A stretch of 64,000 bases of DNA from Cranoglanis bouderius (taxonomy: Eukaryota > Chordata > Actinopteri > Siluriformes > Cranoglanididae): assembly GCA_023630585.1 (NCBI GenBank), contig CM042536.1:22893904-22957903 (forward strand). Direction: 5' to 3'. Every line of letters begins with the position of its first letter. Within the stretch, counting starts at the first letter, position 1. The notes under the pieces are model-generated. The model worked only from the letters and a program-made list of their open reading frames with translations. It was not told the DNA's origin and did not search any database. This document shows, in pieces, positions 34,801 to 47,694 of the stretch. Position numbers and translations under genes: made by a program.

Positions 34801-35564
34801 AAATAAGGGTTTCATTCGACTCGCCCTCATATAAAACACCAGCCGAGACAACTGGGACAGATCATGTTTGCTGTTGAATGAAATGCTGTTCAAGAAAATT
34901 TGATGGGAATTTGCATCTTTAACCAGTAACATAACTGCTTTACTATGCTGACGACCAACTTGGACAGTTAGCAAGCGAGGTATATTAGCAGTGATGAAAC
35001 GTTCAAACTTTGTAAATTGCAGGAGTTTATTTAGAAATGCACAACTAATGTACTGCATTTATAAATTTCGTCACAGATAAAATGCACCAACATTTACAGA
35101 ATTTTCTTTCATTGCCAATCCTCTAGTCCCACTTCGGTCAGAAGACGGAACTTGAAGATTTTCAGTGTGACCGCAGCTTTAGGGCATTCGTGAAATCTTC
35201 CGCAGCCTCTGAATCAGCACAAAGTCTGATGTTTGCAGTTTCTGAAGTGCTTTCAGCTTGTTCCATAATGCGGCTTTTGAAATTCAGCGGAGCCTCGAGT
35301 GAAATGAACCCTGTGCCAATTAGCAAAATGCCATCTTACATAACAGCACAGAACTATGTGAATTAATTACCATACAGCACACAATGAGCTTCTGAGCTGC
35401 ATTTCATGGTGTCACTTTCAGTTTGCGAATCTCACCAGTGATGACTTTCGGCATTCATTAGTCACATTTCTGAAGCTGGCACTTTAGTTTTTTCTCTAGG
35501 GTACTGTCTTTAACGTGCCCTGGTCTCTCCATTTTCTCCTTTAGGATAATAAATATTAAACGAC
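31891..35564. other. Intergenic, no gene seen
   Basis: A short R1 end (CAACACCTTCTGACCAATCAG, 32915-32940) is the only repeat identified. No exon or RNA gene recognised; open frames are short and unremarkable. Confidence 0.45.
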
Positions 35565-35775
35565 AATGCTGTTGAATTCTCGACTCTGATTGGTCAGAAA
35601 ATTCCACAGCAGAAAATGTAAATATAAAAAGATTAAAAAGTACAATGTGTTGTTCTTTAATAAATAACAAAAATCTAATATCTGGCAAGTTGAATAAGAG
35701 GAATAAAACACTTTGGGATGTGCTGTTATAGAAGAATAATCAACGTCGTTGTTAATTACTTTCCAGTTCCTTACT
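35565..35775. repeat. R1 end and R2 fragment
   Basis: GAATTCTCGACTCTGATTGG then TCAGAA (35573-35600) matches the conserved terminal word of R1, and AGGAATAAAACACTTTGGGA through GAAGAATAATCAACG (35698-35747) matches R2. The two families co-occur at several places (also 47695 and 55115), so they may be parts of one longer element. Confidence 0.55.
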
Positions 35776-35868
35776 TGTCAGCTTCATTACTGTACAAGAC
35801 CATAATATGAGGAATGGGGGCAATTACTCAATGGTTTAAATGGTCTTTGCTCCACATTGCCTTATATA

Positions 35869-37487
35869 CAGTATCTCACAAAAGTGAGTACACCCCTCAT
35901 ATTTTTGTAAATATTTTATTATATCTTTTCATGGGACAACACTGAAGAAATGACACTTTGCTACGATGTAAAGTAGTGAGCGTACAGCTTGTATAACAGT
36001 GTAAATTTGCTGTTCCCTCAAAATAACTCAACACACAGCCATTAATGTCTAAACCGCTGGCAACAAAATGAATACACCCCTAAGTGAAAATGTCCAAACT
36101 GGGCCCAAAGTGTCAATATTTTTTTTGGCCACCATTATTTTCCAGCACTGCCTTAACCCTGTTGGGCATGGAGTTCACCAGAGCTTCACAGGTTGCCACT
36201 GGAGTCCTCTTCCACTCCTCCATGACAACATCACAGAGCTGGTGGATGTTAGAGACCTTGCGCTCCCCCACAGATACTCAATAGGGTTTAGGTCTGGAGA
36301 CATGCTTGGCCAGTCCATCACCTTTACCCTCAGCTTCTTTAGCAAGGCAGTGGTCATCTTGGAGGTGTGTTTTGGGTTGTTATCATGTTGGAATAGTGCC
36401 CTGCGGCCCAGTTTCCGAAGGGAGGGGATCATGCTTGGCTTCAGTATGTCACAGTACATGTTGGCATTCATGGTTCCCTCAATGAACTGTAGCTTCCCAG
36501 TGCTGGCAGCACTCATGCAGCCCCAGACCATGACACTCCCACCACCATGCTTGACTGTAGGCAAGACAAACTTGTCTTTGTACTCCTCACCTGGTTGCCG
36601 CCACACACGCTTGACACCATCTGAACCAGATAAGTTTAGCTTGGTCTCATCAGACCACAGGACATGGTTCCAGTAATCCATGTCCTTAGTCTGCTTGTCT
36701 TCAGCAAATTGTTTGCGGGCTTTCTTGTGCATCATCTTTAGAAGAGGCTTCCTTCTGGGACGACAGCCATGCAGACCAATTTGATGCAGTGTGCGGTTTA
36801 TGGTCTGAGCACTGACAGGCTGATCCCCCACCCCTTCAACTTCTGCAGCAATGCTGGCAGCACTCATACGTCTATTCTGTAAAGCCAACCTCTGGATATG
36901 ATGCTGAGCACGTGCACTCAACGTCTTTGGTCGACCATGGCGAGGCCTGTTCTGAGTGGAACCTGTCCTGTTAAACCGCTGTATGGTCTTGGCCACCGTG
37001 CTGCAGCTCAGTTTCAGGGTGTTGGCAATCTTCTTATAGCCTAGGCTATCTTTATGTAGAGCAACAATTCTTTTTTTCAGATCCTCAGAGAGTTCTTTGC
37101 CATGAGGTGCCATGTTGAACTTCCAGTGACCAGTATGAGAGAGTGTGAGAGCGATAACACCAAACTTAACACACCTGCTCCCCATTCACACCTGAGACCT
37201 TGTAACACTAACGAGTCACATGACACCGGGGAGGGAAAATGGCTAATTGGGCCAAGTTTGGACATTTTCACTTAGGGATGTACTCACTTTTGTTGCCAGC
37301 GGTTTAGACATTAATGGCTGTGTGTTGAGTTATTTTGAGGTGACAGCAAATTTACACTGTTATACAAGCTGTACACTCACTACTTTACATTGTAGCAAAG
37401 TGTCATTTCTTCAGTGTTGTCCCATGAAAAAATATAATAAAATATTTACAAAAATGTAAGGGGTGTACTCACTTTTGTGAGATACTG
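35869..37487 (-). mobile_element. Tc1-like element C (1.6 kb)
   Basis: Same family as element B: left end CAGTATCTCACAAAAGTGAG, right end CTTTTGTGAGATACTG, flanked by TA on both sides (35867-35868 and 37488-37489). Inverted repeats of ~230 bp with internal GTACTCACTTTTGTTG-type direct repeats. The transposase is on the minus strand and is better preserved than in B. Confidence 0.96.
36113..37113 (-). pseudogene. Tc1-like transposase of element C, one 22-bp deletion
   Basis: Likely start is the ATG at 37113 (MAPHGKELSEDLKKRIVALH); 24 extra codons upstream are open but not family-like. Tandem helix-turn-helix regions follow (GYKKIANTLKLSCSTVAKTI, MSAASIAAEVEGVG) with a GRPK AT-hook-like patch between them. 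The catalytic triad is complete: D155 (VLWSDETK), D244 (FQHDNNPKHTSK) and E279 (NPIEYLWG), a DD34E spacing, with the glycine-rich KHGGGSVMVWGCMS between. Just after EYLWG, near 36270, a 22-bp deletion relative to B shifts the frame; 1,001 bp plus 22 equals 341 codons. The natural stop would be 36113-36115. The deletion removes the last ~55 residues of the correct frame. Confidence 0.92.
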
Positions 37488-37489
37488 TA

Positions 37490-37812
37490 TGTAACTCTTA
37501 ATTAGGGGTTCAAGCACTTTAGCTGTATGTAACAGTTAATTAGGGGTCCAAGCACTTTGTGTACAGCTGTATCTAACTCTTAATTAGTGGTCCAAGTACT
37601 TTAGCTGTAACTTTTAATTATGAGTCCAAGCACTTTATGTATAGCTGTATGTAACATTTAATTAAGGGTCCAATCAGTTTGTGTATAGCTCTATGTAACT
37701 CTTAATTAATCCAAGCATTTTAACTGTACGTAACATTTAATTAGGGGTCCAAGCACCTCGTGTTTAGCTGCATGTAACTTTTATTTAGGGGTCCAAACAC
37801 TTTTCTGTATAG
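37490..37812 (+). repeat. ~45-50 bp degenerate minisatellite beside element C
   Basis: Seven or so diverged copies of a unit built from GTAACTCTTAATTAGGGGTC, CAAGCACTTTGTGTATAGCT and GTAT. It starts directly at the right end of element C, so the transposon inserted at the edge of, or into the first unit of, this array. Confidence 0.85.
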
Positions 37813-38246
37813 TTTTAAGTGCAGTTGAAATTGACACTTAGAACCATGCAGACAATTAATAAGTTGTGACTTGTTTATACATCATAAATGACCAAATTTT
37901 CTTTATTACATCGGAAATTTGGGCAGGGCTAATAAAACAATTAAAATTATTTTCACCCTGTATGTAATCATGTATGAATTATAGTCTGACAGGTAAAAAA
38001 ACACAGATATATTTTGAAATAATACATCTGTTAAGCAAATCCCTTCCAGTAGCTTAAATATTAATTTGGTGTTGATTTACACTCAGAAAGCATGGCAGGG
38101 TGTTTTTTTTTTTCTTTTTTTTTTTTCTTTTCTTTTTTTTATAACTGCCTCTGGACTTTATACTGAATATTTTGGAAGTCCAGCTCTCTGAATTCTGTAC
38201 CTCTGTTTTTATGCTGTTAATAAATAAATCAAGAGAAGGGTGTTGG
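37813..38246. other. Intergenic spacer
   Basis: AT-rich sequence with an interrupted poly-T tract (38103-38140). Nothing else seen. Confidence 0.5.
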
Positions 38247-39108
38247 GTGGTGCGTGAAAGTTTTCTATAAGAAATTTTCTATATATCTGCAAAAGTATGA
38301 CCTAAAACATCTTCGGATTTTCACACAAGTCCTTAAAGTAGACAAAGAGAACCATAGACAGAGACCAGAGACAAAAATATTATACTTGGCCATTTATTTA
38401 TTGAGGAAAATGATCCAATATTACATCTCTGTGAGGGCAAAAGTATGTGAACCTCTAGGATTAGCAGTTAATTTGAAGGTGAAATTAGAGTCAGGTGTTT
38501 TCAATCAATGGGATGACGATCAGGTGTGAGTGAGCAGCCTGTTTTATTTAAAGAACAGGGATCTATCAGAGTCTGATCTTCACAACACATGTTTGTGGAA
38601 GTGTATCATGGCAAGAACAAAGGAGATTTCTGAGAACCTCAGAGTTGTTGATGCTCATCAGGCTGGAAAAGTTTACAAAACACTGCATTCCAGCATAAGA
38701 ACCTTATCCCATCTGTGAAACATGGTGGTGGTAGTATGCATCTGGGCTAGGACGGCTTGCTATAATTGATGGAACAATGAATTCCGAATTATACCAGCGA
38801 ATTCTAAAGGAAAATGTCAGGACATCTGTTCATGAACTGAATTTTAAGAGAAAGTGGGTCATGCAGCAAGACAACGACCCTAAGCACACAAGTCGTTCTA
38901 CCAAAGAATGGTTAAAGAAGAATAAAGATGTAATATTTGATAATTTTCCTCAATGAATAAATGACAAAGTATAATATTTTTGTCTCATTTGTTTAATTGC
39001 GTTCTCTTTGTCTACTTTTAGGACTGTGAAAATCTGATGATGTTTTAGGTCATATTTATGCAGATATATAGAAAATTATAAAAGGGTTCACAAACTTTCA
39101 AGCACCAC
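38247..39108 (+). mobile_element. Tc1-like element D, internally deleted
   Basis: Ends GTGGTGCGTGAAAGTTTTCT and AAACTTTCAAGCACCAC are inverted matches; the repeats extend ~185 bp (GACCTAAAACATCTTCGGAT against ATGATGTTTTAGGTC; TTATTGAGGAAAATGATCC against its complement near 38944). At 862 bp it is about half the length of a full Tc1 element. It is a different family from A, B/C and E/F. Confidence 0.88.
38608..38930 (+). pseudogene. Transposase remnants of element D
   Basis: MARTKEISENLRVVDAHQAG (from 38608) is the typical N-terminus. It stops after KVYKT and jumps, by deletion of most of the gene, to a KHGGG-like segment (AAACATGGTGGTGGTAG, 38718) and then QQDNDPKHTSRSTKEWLKK, the second catalytic Asp region (near 38870-38925). 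No third catalytic residue remains. Confidence 0.85.
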
Positions 39109-40957
39109 ATGGACGCTAATTCCTGGGGCTTTACCCAGAGCTGACCTTTGCTCTGTTTCTGTGTATAATATTTTTAAAAAAACAACAACAAAAAAAACGA
39201 AAGCACAATATTTCTGCTTCCAAGGGCAGTTGCAACATTTGTTTACTGTTCACTGAAATGGTACAGTCCTACTCGAAGTCTTCACATAGTGGTGTGTTTT
39301 TAACTCAGGAATTGATACTAGGGTAAAAATATTTATCATTGTAAATATTTGCAGTGAAGTGACCCAAAGGTCCAGCAGACTACCTCAGGTTCCTGTTGAC
39401 TGTCTCCAAATATATCTTTGAACTTCAGATTCATAGCAAATGAAGTGCAAATATCGAGCAAAACAGAAAGAAAGAAAGAAAGAAAGAAAGAAATTATTAT
39501 ACCACATACCTAGCCAAGACACTGAAACAAAACCCCAGACCCAACAAAATGGTGGCCGAACCCTGCACCTTGTTTTTGGACTGCACAATATATAAATAAA
39601 GGACTTATGTACAACCAGTAACCAGTTGTGTATAAACAATCCATTACTTTAAAGTCAACTCTACAGTTAATTTGCTCTAAAATCTAAAGAGACAGCGTGG
39701 GACAGAAGGACAGAGCATTGTGTTAATGCAGAGTGGAGAATCTCCATCCTATTTGTCTGTCAGTCTTGAGGGAGCCCAGAGAGTGGATGAAGCTGGCACA
39801 CTTCGTGAGAACAAGTAGAGTTAGCCAAGACGAGTCGTGTCATGCTAACAGGGACAGAACCCAGGTGAAGTGTTCAGCCTTGTTTGGGAAGAAATTGACA
39901 CTCCTGTTCCTATTACACAATGCTCGCTCTCATGAGGTGTGAGGAAGGAGAACGAGAGACGGTAGGCAAGTTCTTCTTCAGTTCTTATAAAGAGCTTATC
40001 CTTTTCTCTTCAACTCTCTCTCACATACATTAGCGACTTTTCAAAGCGGCTTTTCAAGAGCTTAGATGTTTGTTTGCCGTTTTGCCTCGTTCTGTCCTAG
40101 ACATCCAATCACATTGCTGCTCATAACAGGCCGCCTTCACGATTCATGTTGATTTGCTGAATATTTTGAACAAAATTTCAATGAAGAAAAACTCTGGACT
40201 GAAAAGACTCCTTTTTTTAAATTTCTGAATCATAAACAATGCAAAATAATGTAAATTTTTTTTCTGTATTAAATGTAAAAAAAAAAAAAATAAATAAATA
40301 AATAAATGTATAAAAACAAAATAGATAAATGTATAAATTCTCCCCAAAATTTGATTGAATAAACAAAGTCTCTGATCCGGGGAAATGATCGACTGAAATA
40401 TAATGAGCTCCGCAGCAGCGCCTGAGGCATCATTTTAACTGGAAATAGAGCTCCAAAGTCGGCTAAAATGGCCAAATTCTGCTGCCTCATTCTCTGGCCC
40501 TGTAGATCACAGCAGCGCAGGGCTGGTGTCGTTTGAACGCTACTGAAGAGATCTTTTTAACTGTTATAATTTGGTTGTGTAACCATATAACCTGTTATGT
40601 GTGTCAGTCATTGCGTTCTGGAACTATCGGGGCCAAGCGTGCACACTATCTATGGGTATATATTTATGGGTTGCGCAGAAACACTGCAGTTACATTAGAT
40701 GCATAATTAATAGAATGCTGATTCCCATTATGTAAATTGCACATTTCTATGATGCGTAATGTCACGATGTATCGTTACACCCCTCATTTTTACATTTTAA
40801 ATAGACGACTCTTTACAGAGAAATCTGTTTGCTAATGAATATAAATCTGAAAAATAAAGACATTCTTTGCAAGAAAGCTTAACGTGTAAAGTGACTTTCT
40901 ATAGCCAAATCCAATCCTTTATTACCAAACTGGTATCACTTAACCACTGGAGGGCAC

Positions 40958-40977
40958 TGTGTGTGTGTGTGTGTGTG

Positions 40978-41018
<41 letters not shown>
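40958..41018. repeat. (GT)n microsatellite
   Basis: About 30 GT units with GC and AT interruptions. Confidence 0.9.
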
Positions 41019-41019
<1 letters not shown>

Positions 41020-42504
41020 AGACTCAAATTTGTCCCCAGATATTTTCCACTGAAAACAGGAGTGCAATCTGAACCACCCCGTGAACCACCAGGGAGCTGC
41101 ACGTTCACACCACCGTACTGTACGAGTGATTATATAACCAATTATTTCACCGGAAAACAGCGAGAGCTCCTGCGTCCACGACAGCAGCGAGACTCTTTGA
41201 CTAAACGACACTGTTGTCTCACACATGATATATTTAATGCTTTATGGTGGCCTTGTTTCTGTGGAACCAAGCTGTAAAATCCGACCTTATTATATTTACA
41301 CGGAAGACAATTCAGCTTCATTTATGGCTCATAAAATCCCGACTGCATCCACTAGATGGGCGTGAAACTCTCATTATTGCATTGTTCTCTGTTTTCTTTT
41401 AATAGCCCCACCCTCTTGTTTTCTATTGGTTCACTCTTCCAAAGTTCATATGATGAGCTCACATGAAGCAAAAATGACATACTGTTACCTGAAGAAATTT
41501 CCTTTAATATTTAAGTTTATTCACTTTTTTGCCAGACTGCTTTGGAATAACCACTTAGGCTTAACATCTTTGGCATGCCAACATTGCCTTATCACTTTGG
41601 CCTGACTCCTTTGACCTTATCATTATTGCTTATCATTATTTTTTTCAATGTCAGCTTTAGCCTGACTTCCTCGTCCTAAATGCTTTGGCTTGATTGCTAT
41701 TTTCCTTTAAATAAATTCTGGCCAAAACAGCTAATGTAGCAAACAATAACTACAATAACCACTATCAAACTATGACTCAAATAAAAAAAACACTACTATA
41801 ACACTAACCGCAATCCCACTGGGGTAATGCTATCTTTAATTAGCATTACCCCATGTTAGCATGTTTAGGATGAGGTACTATTTTAAGATCCATGACCCAC
41901 TAGGCCATCCTGCGTTTGAAAGAACAAAGACGAGCGTTTCTAGGCTGGGGTAATAGGCTGTCCTTCATGTTTATGCCGAGTTAGCGGTTTAGCTGATCTG
42001 CAGGACTGTGTTTCCTTCCTCAGCTGGAACAAAAAGACCAGACAGACGGCTAAATTCTGCATTTCGATTTTCCTGTGCTGATGGAAAGGAAACTGGGAGT
42101 GTTCCTCATTTGTTGCTGGTCACAGACTGACGCATGCGACAATAATTGTTTTTTAGTGGTTTTCAGTTCTGCGAATTCCAAACACACACACACAGTTTTT
42201 GTGCTTTAAAGTTTCTACTAGGATTGAACAGTTTCAATCATTTTGCGCCGTCATCCTTCAGTCAAAATTACAAGTCAACAGACGACGATGTCCAGGAGCA
42301 GAGCAAACGAGAGCATGCCTGAAAGATCAGCTGATAAAGCACTGGTGTGTCTTGCATCATGCGCAGGGGTGCTGACATCATCTTCAATTCTGAGTATAAT
42401 GTCATTTTTGTAATTTAAAACTGACCGGTGAACAATGACCAAGATATTGTTATCCATGCATCAAGATTACAGCATTACAAAAGTTTCAAAGCCGTTTTAG
42501 AACT

Positions 42505-42625
42505 CTTCACTCTTATAAAAAAGGTTCTACAAGGGGTCTGTTGAATTGTTAAGGGTTCCTCGATTCCTTAAAGAGTTCTAGTTTGTGAGATGATTCTAAT
42601 TTGGAAGCTGAAGAACCCTTAAGGC
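42505..42625. repeat. AAGGGTTCC-type dispersed repeat
   Basis: AAAAAAGGTTCTACAAGGGG, GTTAAGGGTTCCTCGATTCC and GAAGAACCCTTAAGG share their words and inverted arrangement with 12030-12200. Confidence 0.5.
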
Positions 42626-44455
42626 AGGGGTATTCATCTCACAGACACTGAACCGCATGCAGTTTTTTAATACGTTTATTGGCTCCACTGCAGCGTTTTT
42701 TCAAACCCTCGGTTCAGTCCGCTGAAGCACCTTGCTGAGTCCACGACTGAGTGATGACTGACCTTTTTTTTTAAGAGCATATATGAATGGTGTAATCATC
42801 TACCTTTTGCAATCTTGTGTAATTTGCTGCACTCAGCACTGCTGATTGTTATTTCATGCCACACTATTGTGGTCTAATCTCTGTACTCTTTCACAAGCAG
42901 CTCTCGGTGTATCTCAACTCTCTTCTAAGCCGCCTTCAAGCAAACAGCTGGGAGAGAGATTAGAGCCTGTCCTCTTTGAGTTATTAAATAATCTTTAACC
43001 TTGCCTCGGTCCTGACGTCAGCTTTGAGGTCCTTTCTGGATTAAAATGACATCTGAACGATTGCCGAAAAACGCACTGCGATGACGATGTCGTAAATGAA
43101 ACGACACCATGGACATCCACGTGAGGCTAAAATAATCGTCGCATTAATAAAAGAAATGTGTTTTCAGTTGTCTTTAGGCATTGTTTCACTTAACGAAAAA
43201 AAATCATGGATGAATCAGGAATCGAAAAACAAGAATGACTCCTGATTCATCCCCTGATTCACTTCAGATTCAAAAAGCAAAATCAGTTCACCTCCCTCTT
43301 CAAATTTGCGGCGCTGGTCCGCTCTGTAGTGTGCGCGGAAAACGTGTGCTTTACATTTCTTAGAAAGTCTGTTAACAATTACGCACCAGGATCGTATGGA
43401 GAAACAGATGGCAGGATGACTGTGCAGATTTTTGTTCGGGCCTCAGCCACTCAAACGCCTTTACAGCTAACACAGGGCAATGTGAAATGCCGTTTAGGAC
43501 ATCATTTAAACTTTACCAGTGATACAGACGTAAAGCCTTCACATTTATCTCATCATTTTAATCATATCACTAGCACTAGCAGCCAAAAATCTCTAGCGTT
43601 ACCATGACAACCATAATTTAACATTCATATGTTAACATTTTTCTTTTGTAATTTAAGTGATGAATACTCAAATAAACTAATAAGATTTTTTTATTATTAT
43701 TTTTTTTAAAGTTTGATTTCAGGTCTTAGAAATGATTTAATGAGACACTTTAAAGAAAATATATAAAACTATATAAAATGATTTAAAGATATAATAAATT
43801 AGATTGAAATTTTTTAAATTTATTTTGAGCTTGAGAGTAACAAAGTGAAATAAAAGTGATAAAAATCCCGGAAAGATTCTCTGATTTTCCACCAGAAAAA
43901 GAAGATTAATCAGAGTTATTTACTAAATGTTAACTAAGTATTGCTGTAAAGATGTTCAGGATTAAACCCACTGATGCTGCATTCCTCCTCTGTCTCTTCT
44001 TCACCGTCCTCGACTCTCACCCGGGTGTTCAAGCCTCATTAAGATCCAGATCTAAATCCATCCAGTCTGTTTGAAGGAAAATACGGGATTTGTCGAGATT
44101 TGATCAGAGCAGCAGATGAACTTCACTGTGAGAGAAGACTTTTGTCCTTTATTTGATTTCCGGAGCAAAAACAATTTGTCAGTTGCAGGTCTTTGGGTCA
44201 AATAAAAAAAAATCCTCAAACCTACAGCTTATCCTTTATAGACGTGATCTCTTCTGTGATGGTTATAAACTTAGATGGTTTAGAGACCCAGGATCAGTAT
44301 CGGCCCTAAACCTACAAAATATTGATGTATTCAGATATGTTCAAGCCGATCCGATCCTGCGTGGATAAGATTGGAATTAGGTTTGGAAAACATTTTTTTG
44401 GAACTGTAAATCTTTACATAAAGAGTACTGATTTTTATTATATTTAAAATTTATA

Positions 44456-45005
44456 CAGTACTGTGCAAAAGTTTTATGCACCATATTTTTTTTTAGTACA
44501 AACTTTGTTATAGATGTTTTATTTTATGACTTCTACATTATCAAGTCAGTACAAAAAACATTTTAGATTCCCAAACATTAGTTTTCTAGCACAAAATTAA
44601 ATGTTACAGAAAAATGTTTGTATATCATTAAAGAAAGCAGCATATTACGTAAGAGACACTTTTCAGACAAAAAAACACAATGAAGGCTGCTGGGTTTTGC
44701 TGCAAAAATAAGAAGCGGGTACGAAAGTCAAAGTCTCCAGAAGAACTGTGGCTGGTTCTGCAAGATGCTCAGTAAAACTTACCAGCTCATTTCCTTATAA
44801 AACTGCACAAATTGTACCGGAGACTATTTTAATTTTAATTTTAATTTTTTTGTCACACCAAATAATGACTTTGTTTCATTTACTACTGTTTACTGCTCTT
44901 TACTGTATTTTATTTTTATGTAGAAACACTTAATGTCATTATTTTGAAGGCATCTTTGCTCTACAGCATTTCTTTGCATGTGTCTAAAACTTTTGCACAG
45001 TACTG
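44456..45005. mobile_element. Tc1-type MITE, 550 bp
   Basis: CAGTACTGTGCAAAAGTTTT at the left and AAAACTTTTGCACAGTACTG at the right are perfect 20-bp inverted ends, each flanked by TA (44454-44455 and 45006-45007). No transposase frame lies inside; the interior has AT-rich sequence and a GC-richer core (44680-44760). The TA target and CAGT ends place it with Tc1/mariner-mobilised elements. Confidence 0.9.
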
Positions 45006-45007
45006 TA

Positions 45008-46583
45008 TATGTTATTATATTTGCAGTGTAAATGATTTTTGTGTGAGCAAAAAAAGTTGAGCAACTCAACTGGACGCTTTTAGGGCTGCAGCGTACAATA
45101 AAAAGCGATTATCTGGATTGCCGTCTGTCATAAACGTAACACCGGCTCGCTGTCAGCTGCTGTGGAGCCTCACGTCATCACCAAGACTTCAGCAGACTGA
45201 GAATGTCAGCGTGACGTGACCTGATCCACTGGAGAACTTTCTGTTGATCTGCCTACAGGAAGTTAAAGCAGTCCTACCTAACTGTTAGAATATTTATCCT
45301 AGGATAAACTTTGTCAGATGTCAAATTTCAAATAATGGTCTATGGACTAAGACCAGAAATGAAACACAACACTAACAGGACAAATACTACAGCAGTAGGG
45401 AGCACTGAAGTACCATTTAGAGGAAGCAGAAAATAAAATGGAAAATAAAAAAACAGCTGATAAAATTGATGTGACTTATACTATTTTAAAAAATACAGCC
45501 CGCTAACAACATAGCCATGTCCTATTATCCTTACCATCTTGCTCATGTTAGATATTTTTCAAACTCCACGTTATAATTCGCTAGCTAGCAAGTTAGCTAC
45601 AGCACTGGAGTTTGTTCTTGCATGGATGCAGCTCCACACCCATGCAGTCTGAAAGTCTGACTTCACTTGATTACAGTCTGGATTTTACTTCCTTTTGGTA
45701 AGTGTCCAGATTTTGGTAGATCATTAAATTACTACACAACAACACAAGCACACTGGTGTTGGCAGAATTCGGTTTCAGCATTTCGACATTGTATTATCTT
45801 TTCCTGCCGATTAGGGGGCCAAGCACTGACGGTTTGCAGCACCTCAGATTGTTTTCATTTTGCTTCTTTTTGGAAATTTTAGCATCTTCGTTCAAAATCA
45901 GCCAAAGACAATTTGATATTTATAATATGTAATAATTGGAATTTTATAGAACTATGTTTATTTTTGTTGAAATGGCTGACCATGTAGTCGATTAAAGACT
46001 GTACATCTTCAAATGTGTTCAAAGACAGATTTGTGCACAGAACAGAATTTGTTCTGTTATAGTGAAATGTGGCCAGTGGAGGGGTGTGAAATGTACAATT
46101 TCATTAATTATGTATGTCAAGCATTTATCAAAATGTATGCTTACCAAACTATTTGCTGGATTCGAAGGGCTTATTATTAATTACAGCAGCACTTTCCTTT
46201 AGCACTTTTGTGTTGCTTTGCTGTATGGAGGTGCAGTATGGAGGAAAGCTAACCAAACTGGCTGCTTAATAATTTATTATTATGAAAAAGTGTGTGTGGC
46301 ATGTTGTCAAATGTTCCATTATGATCTTTTGCTTTAGTAGGACTAATAATTACATGTGGTATAAGGTCATCTTCTACCTCTAAATCTTTAGTATCTACAC
46401 GAGTCACACTTGGTGCTTGGTCCCAGTAATCGCTGCTTGCATCTTATTGATTGATTGATTGATTGTAAAATATTAACCTAAGGAACAAATGTAAGTCAAT
46501 AAGTCTAAAATGATTAGGGACCAATATTTGGTCTCATAGGTAAGATCTAGACATTTTTGGATAGTTTTAATTGATTTGATTGA

Positions 46584-46628
<45 letters not shown>

Positions 46629-46931
46629 ACTCACTGACTAAAATCATTATGGATAGTTTTGAAAACGTAGTTAGTACCTCTCTGTTTTTGAAAATATCTT
46701 CATCCACACCAAAGCAGTCTTCTGTCTCCTCCACACGAGGGTGTAATCATAAAATAAAGTGAAATTAAACAGCAAACACGTTATCAAATATTTATTCGTC
46801 CATACAAAAAGTGAAAATGGAGTTTCTCCATGTCTGAGGGCATTTGTTCAAAGAAACTTCATTTTCAGGGATCTGCATGGACAGCAGTTCAAAACACAAG
46901 GAAAATTTATTTATTTATTTATTTAGAATCT

Positions 46932-47016
<85 letters not shown>

Positions 47017-47694
47017 CAGACACATTTTATGGTGCTTGCGCTTGAATTAACGCTTAAGTTGAACATAGAAATGAAATATAATGGTGAAAATGAAAATGAA
47101 GTGACACATGATCTGAATCATAATTACACCAAATATATACAGTACCTTTCTCATTATAGGAACTAAATGGACAATGGTACAGCATTTTTAACACCATGGC
47201 TGGCTTTCCGTGTCAGAACCACGTCCTTTAACTCTGTCCAGCTATCCGTGAATCAGTGCTCAGCTGGTTCTCTGCTGACCTCCTGCTGTTATCAGAAACA
47301 CCTTATGTAACTGTTCCTGTAGTATATAGGCGAGATATCTCGATGTATCACGGCAACCGTGCTGATGCTCTCATGCCTCAAGGGTAAAGACATGACTTTT
47401 CTTCCATATGGAGTCCCCGGCGACCACCTCGGCGTCTTTACCGCACACAGATACATACGTGACGTGGCCCACAGGAGCATCACACAGGAGAATAGATCCA
47501 CACACAGTACAGAACATGCAGCGAGACTCAGTGTCAACATTTAAAGCCTTTAAAAGGCTCTGATAGCGTATCGGTTTTAGCAATATTTACATTGTCTGAG
47601 GTCAGACTTCAGGACATGATGACACTATCACACTGTGATACCACAAAGCTAGCAAGCTGCCCAGAAACCCAAATCAACCCAATTAAATAGGCTA
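45008..47694. other. Intergenic, no gene seen
   Basis: Contains an ATTG tetranucleotide run (46448-46466), a (CT)n run (46587-46624), an ATTT run and a (TA)n run (46935-47012). A degraded 'GGGGCCAAGCAC' repeat word at ~45815 recurs at ~52672. No gene supported. Confidence 0.45.
46935..47012. repeat. (TA)n microsatellite
   Basis: About 39 uninterrupted TA units. Confidence 0.93.

Larger units (their letters stand above)
39109..44455. other. Intergenic, no gene seen
   Basis: Contents noted: a GAAA/AAAG run (39462-39493), a poly-A/AAAT run (40276-40307), a (GT)n run (40958-41018) and an AAGGGTTC-type repeat (42505-42625) like that at 12030. Open frames longer than 60 codons are repeat-derived or show no family features. 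Confidence 0.45.
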
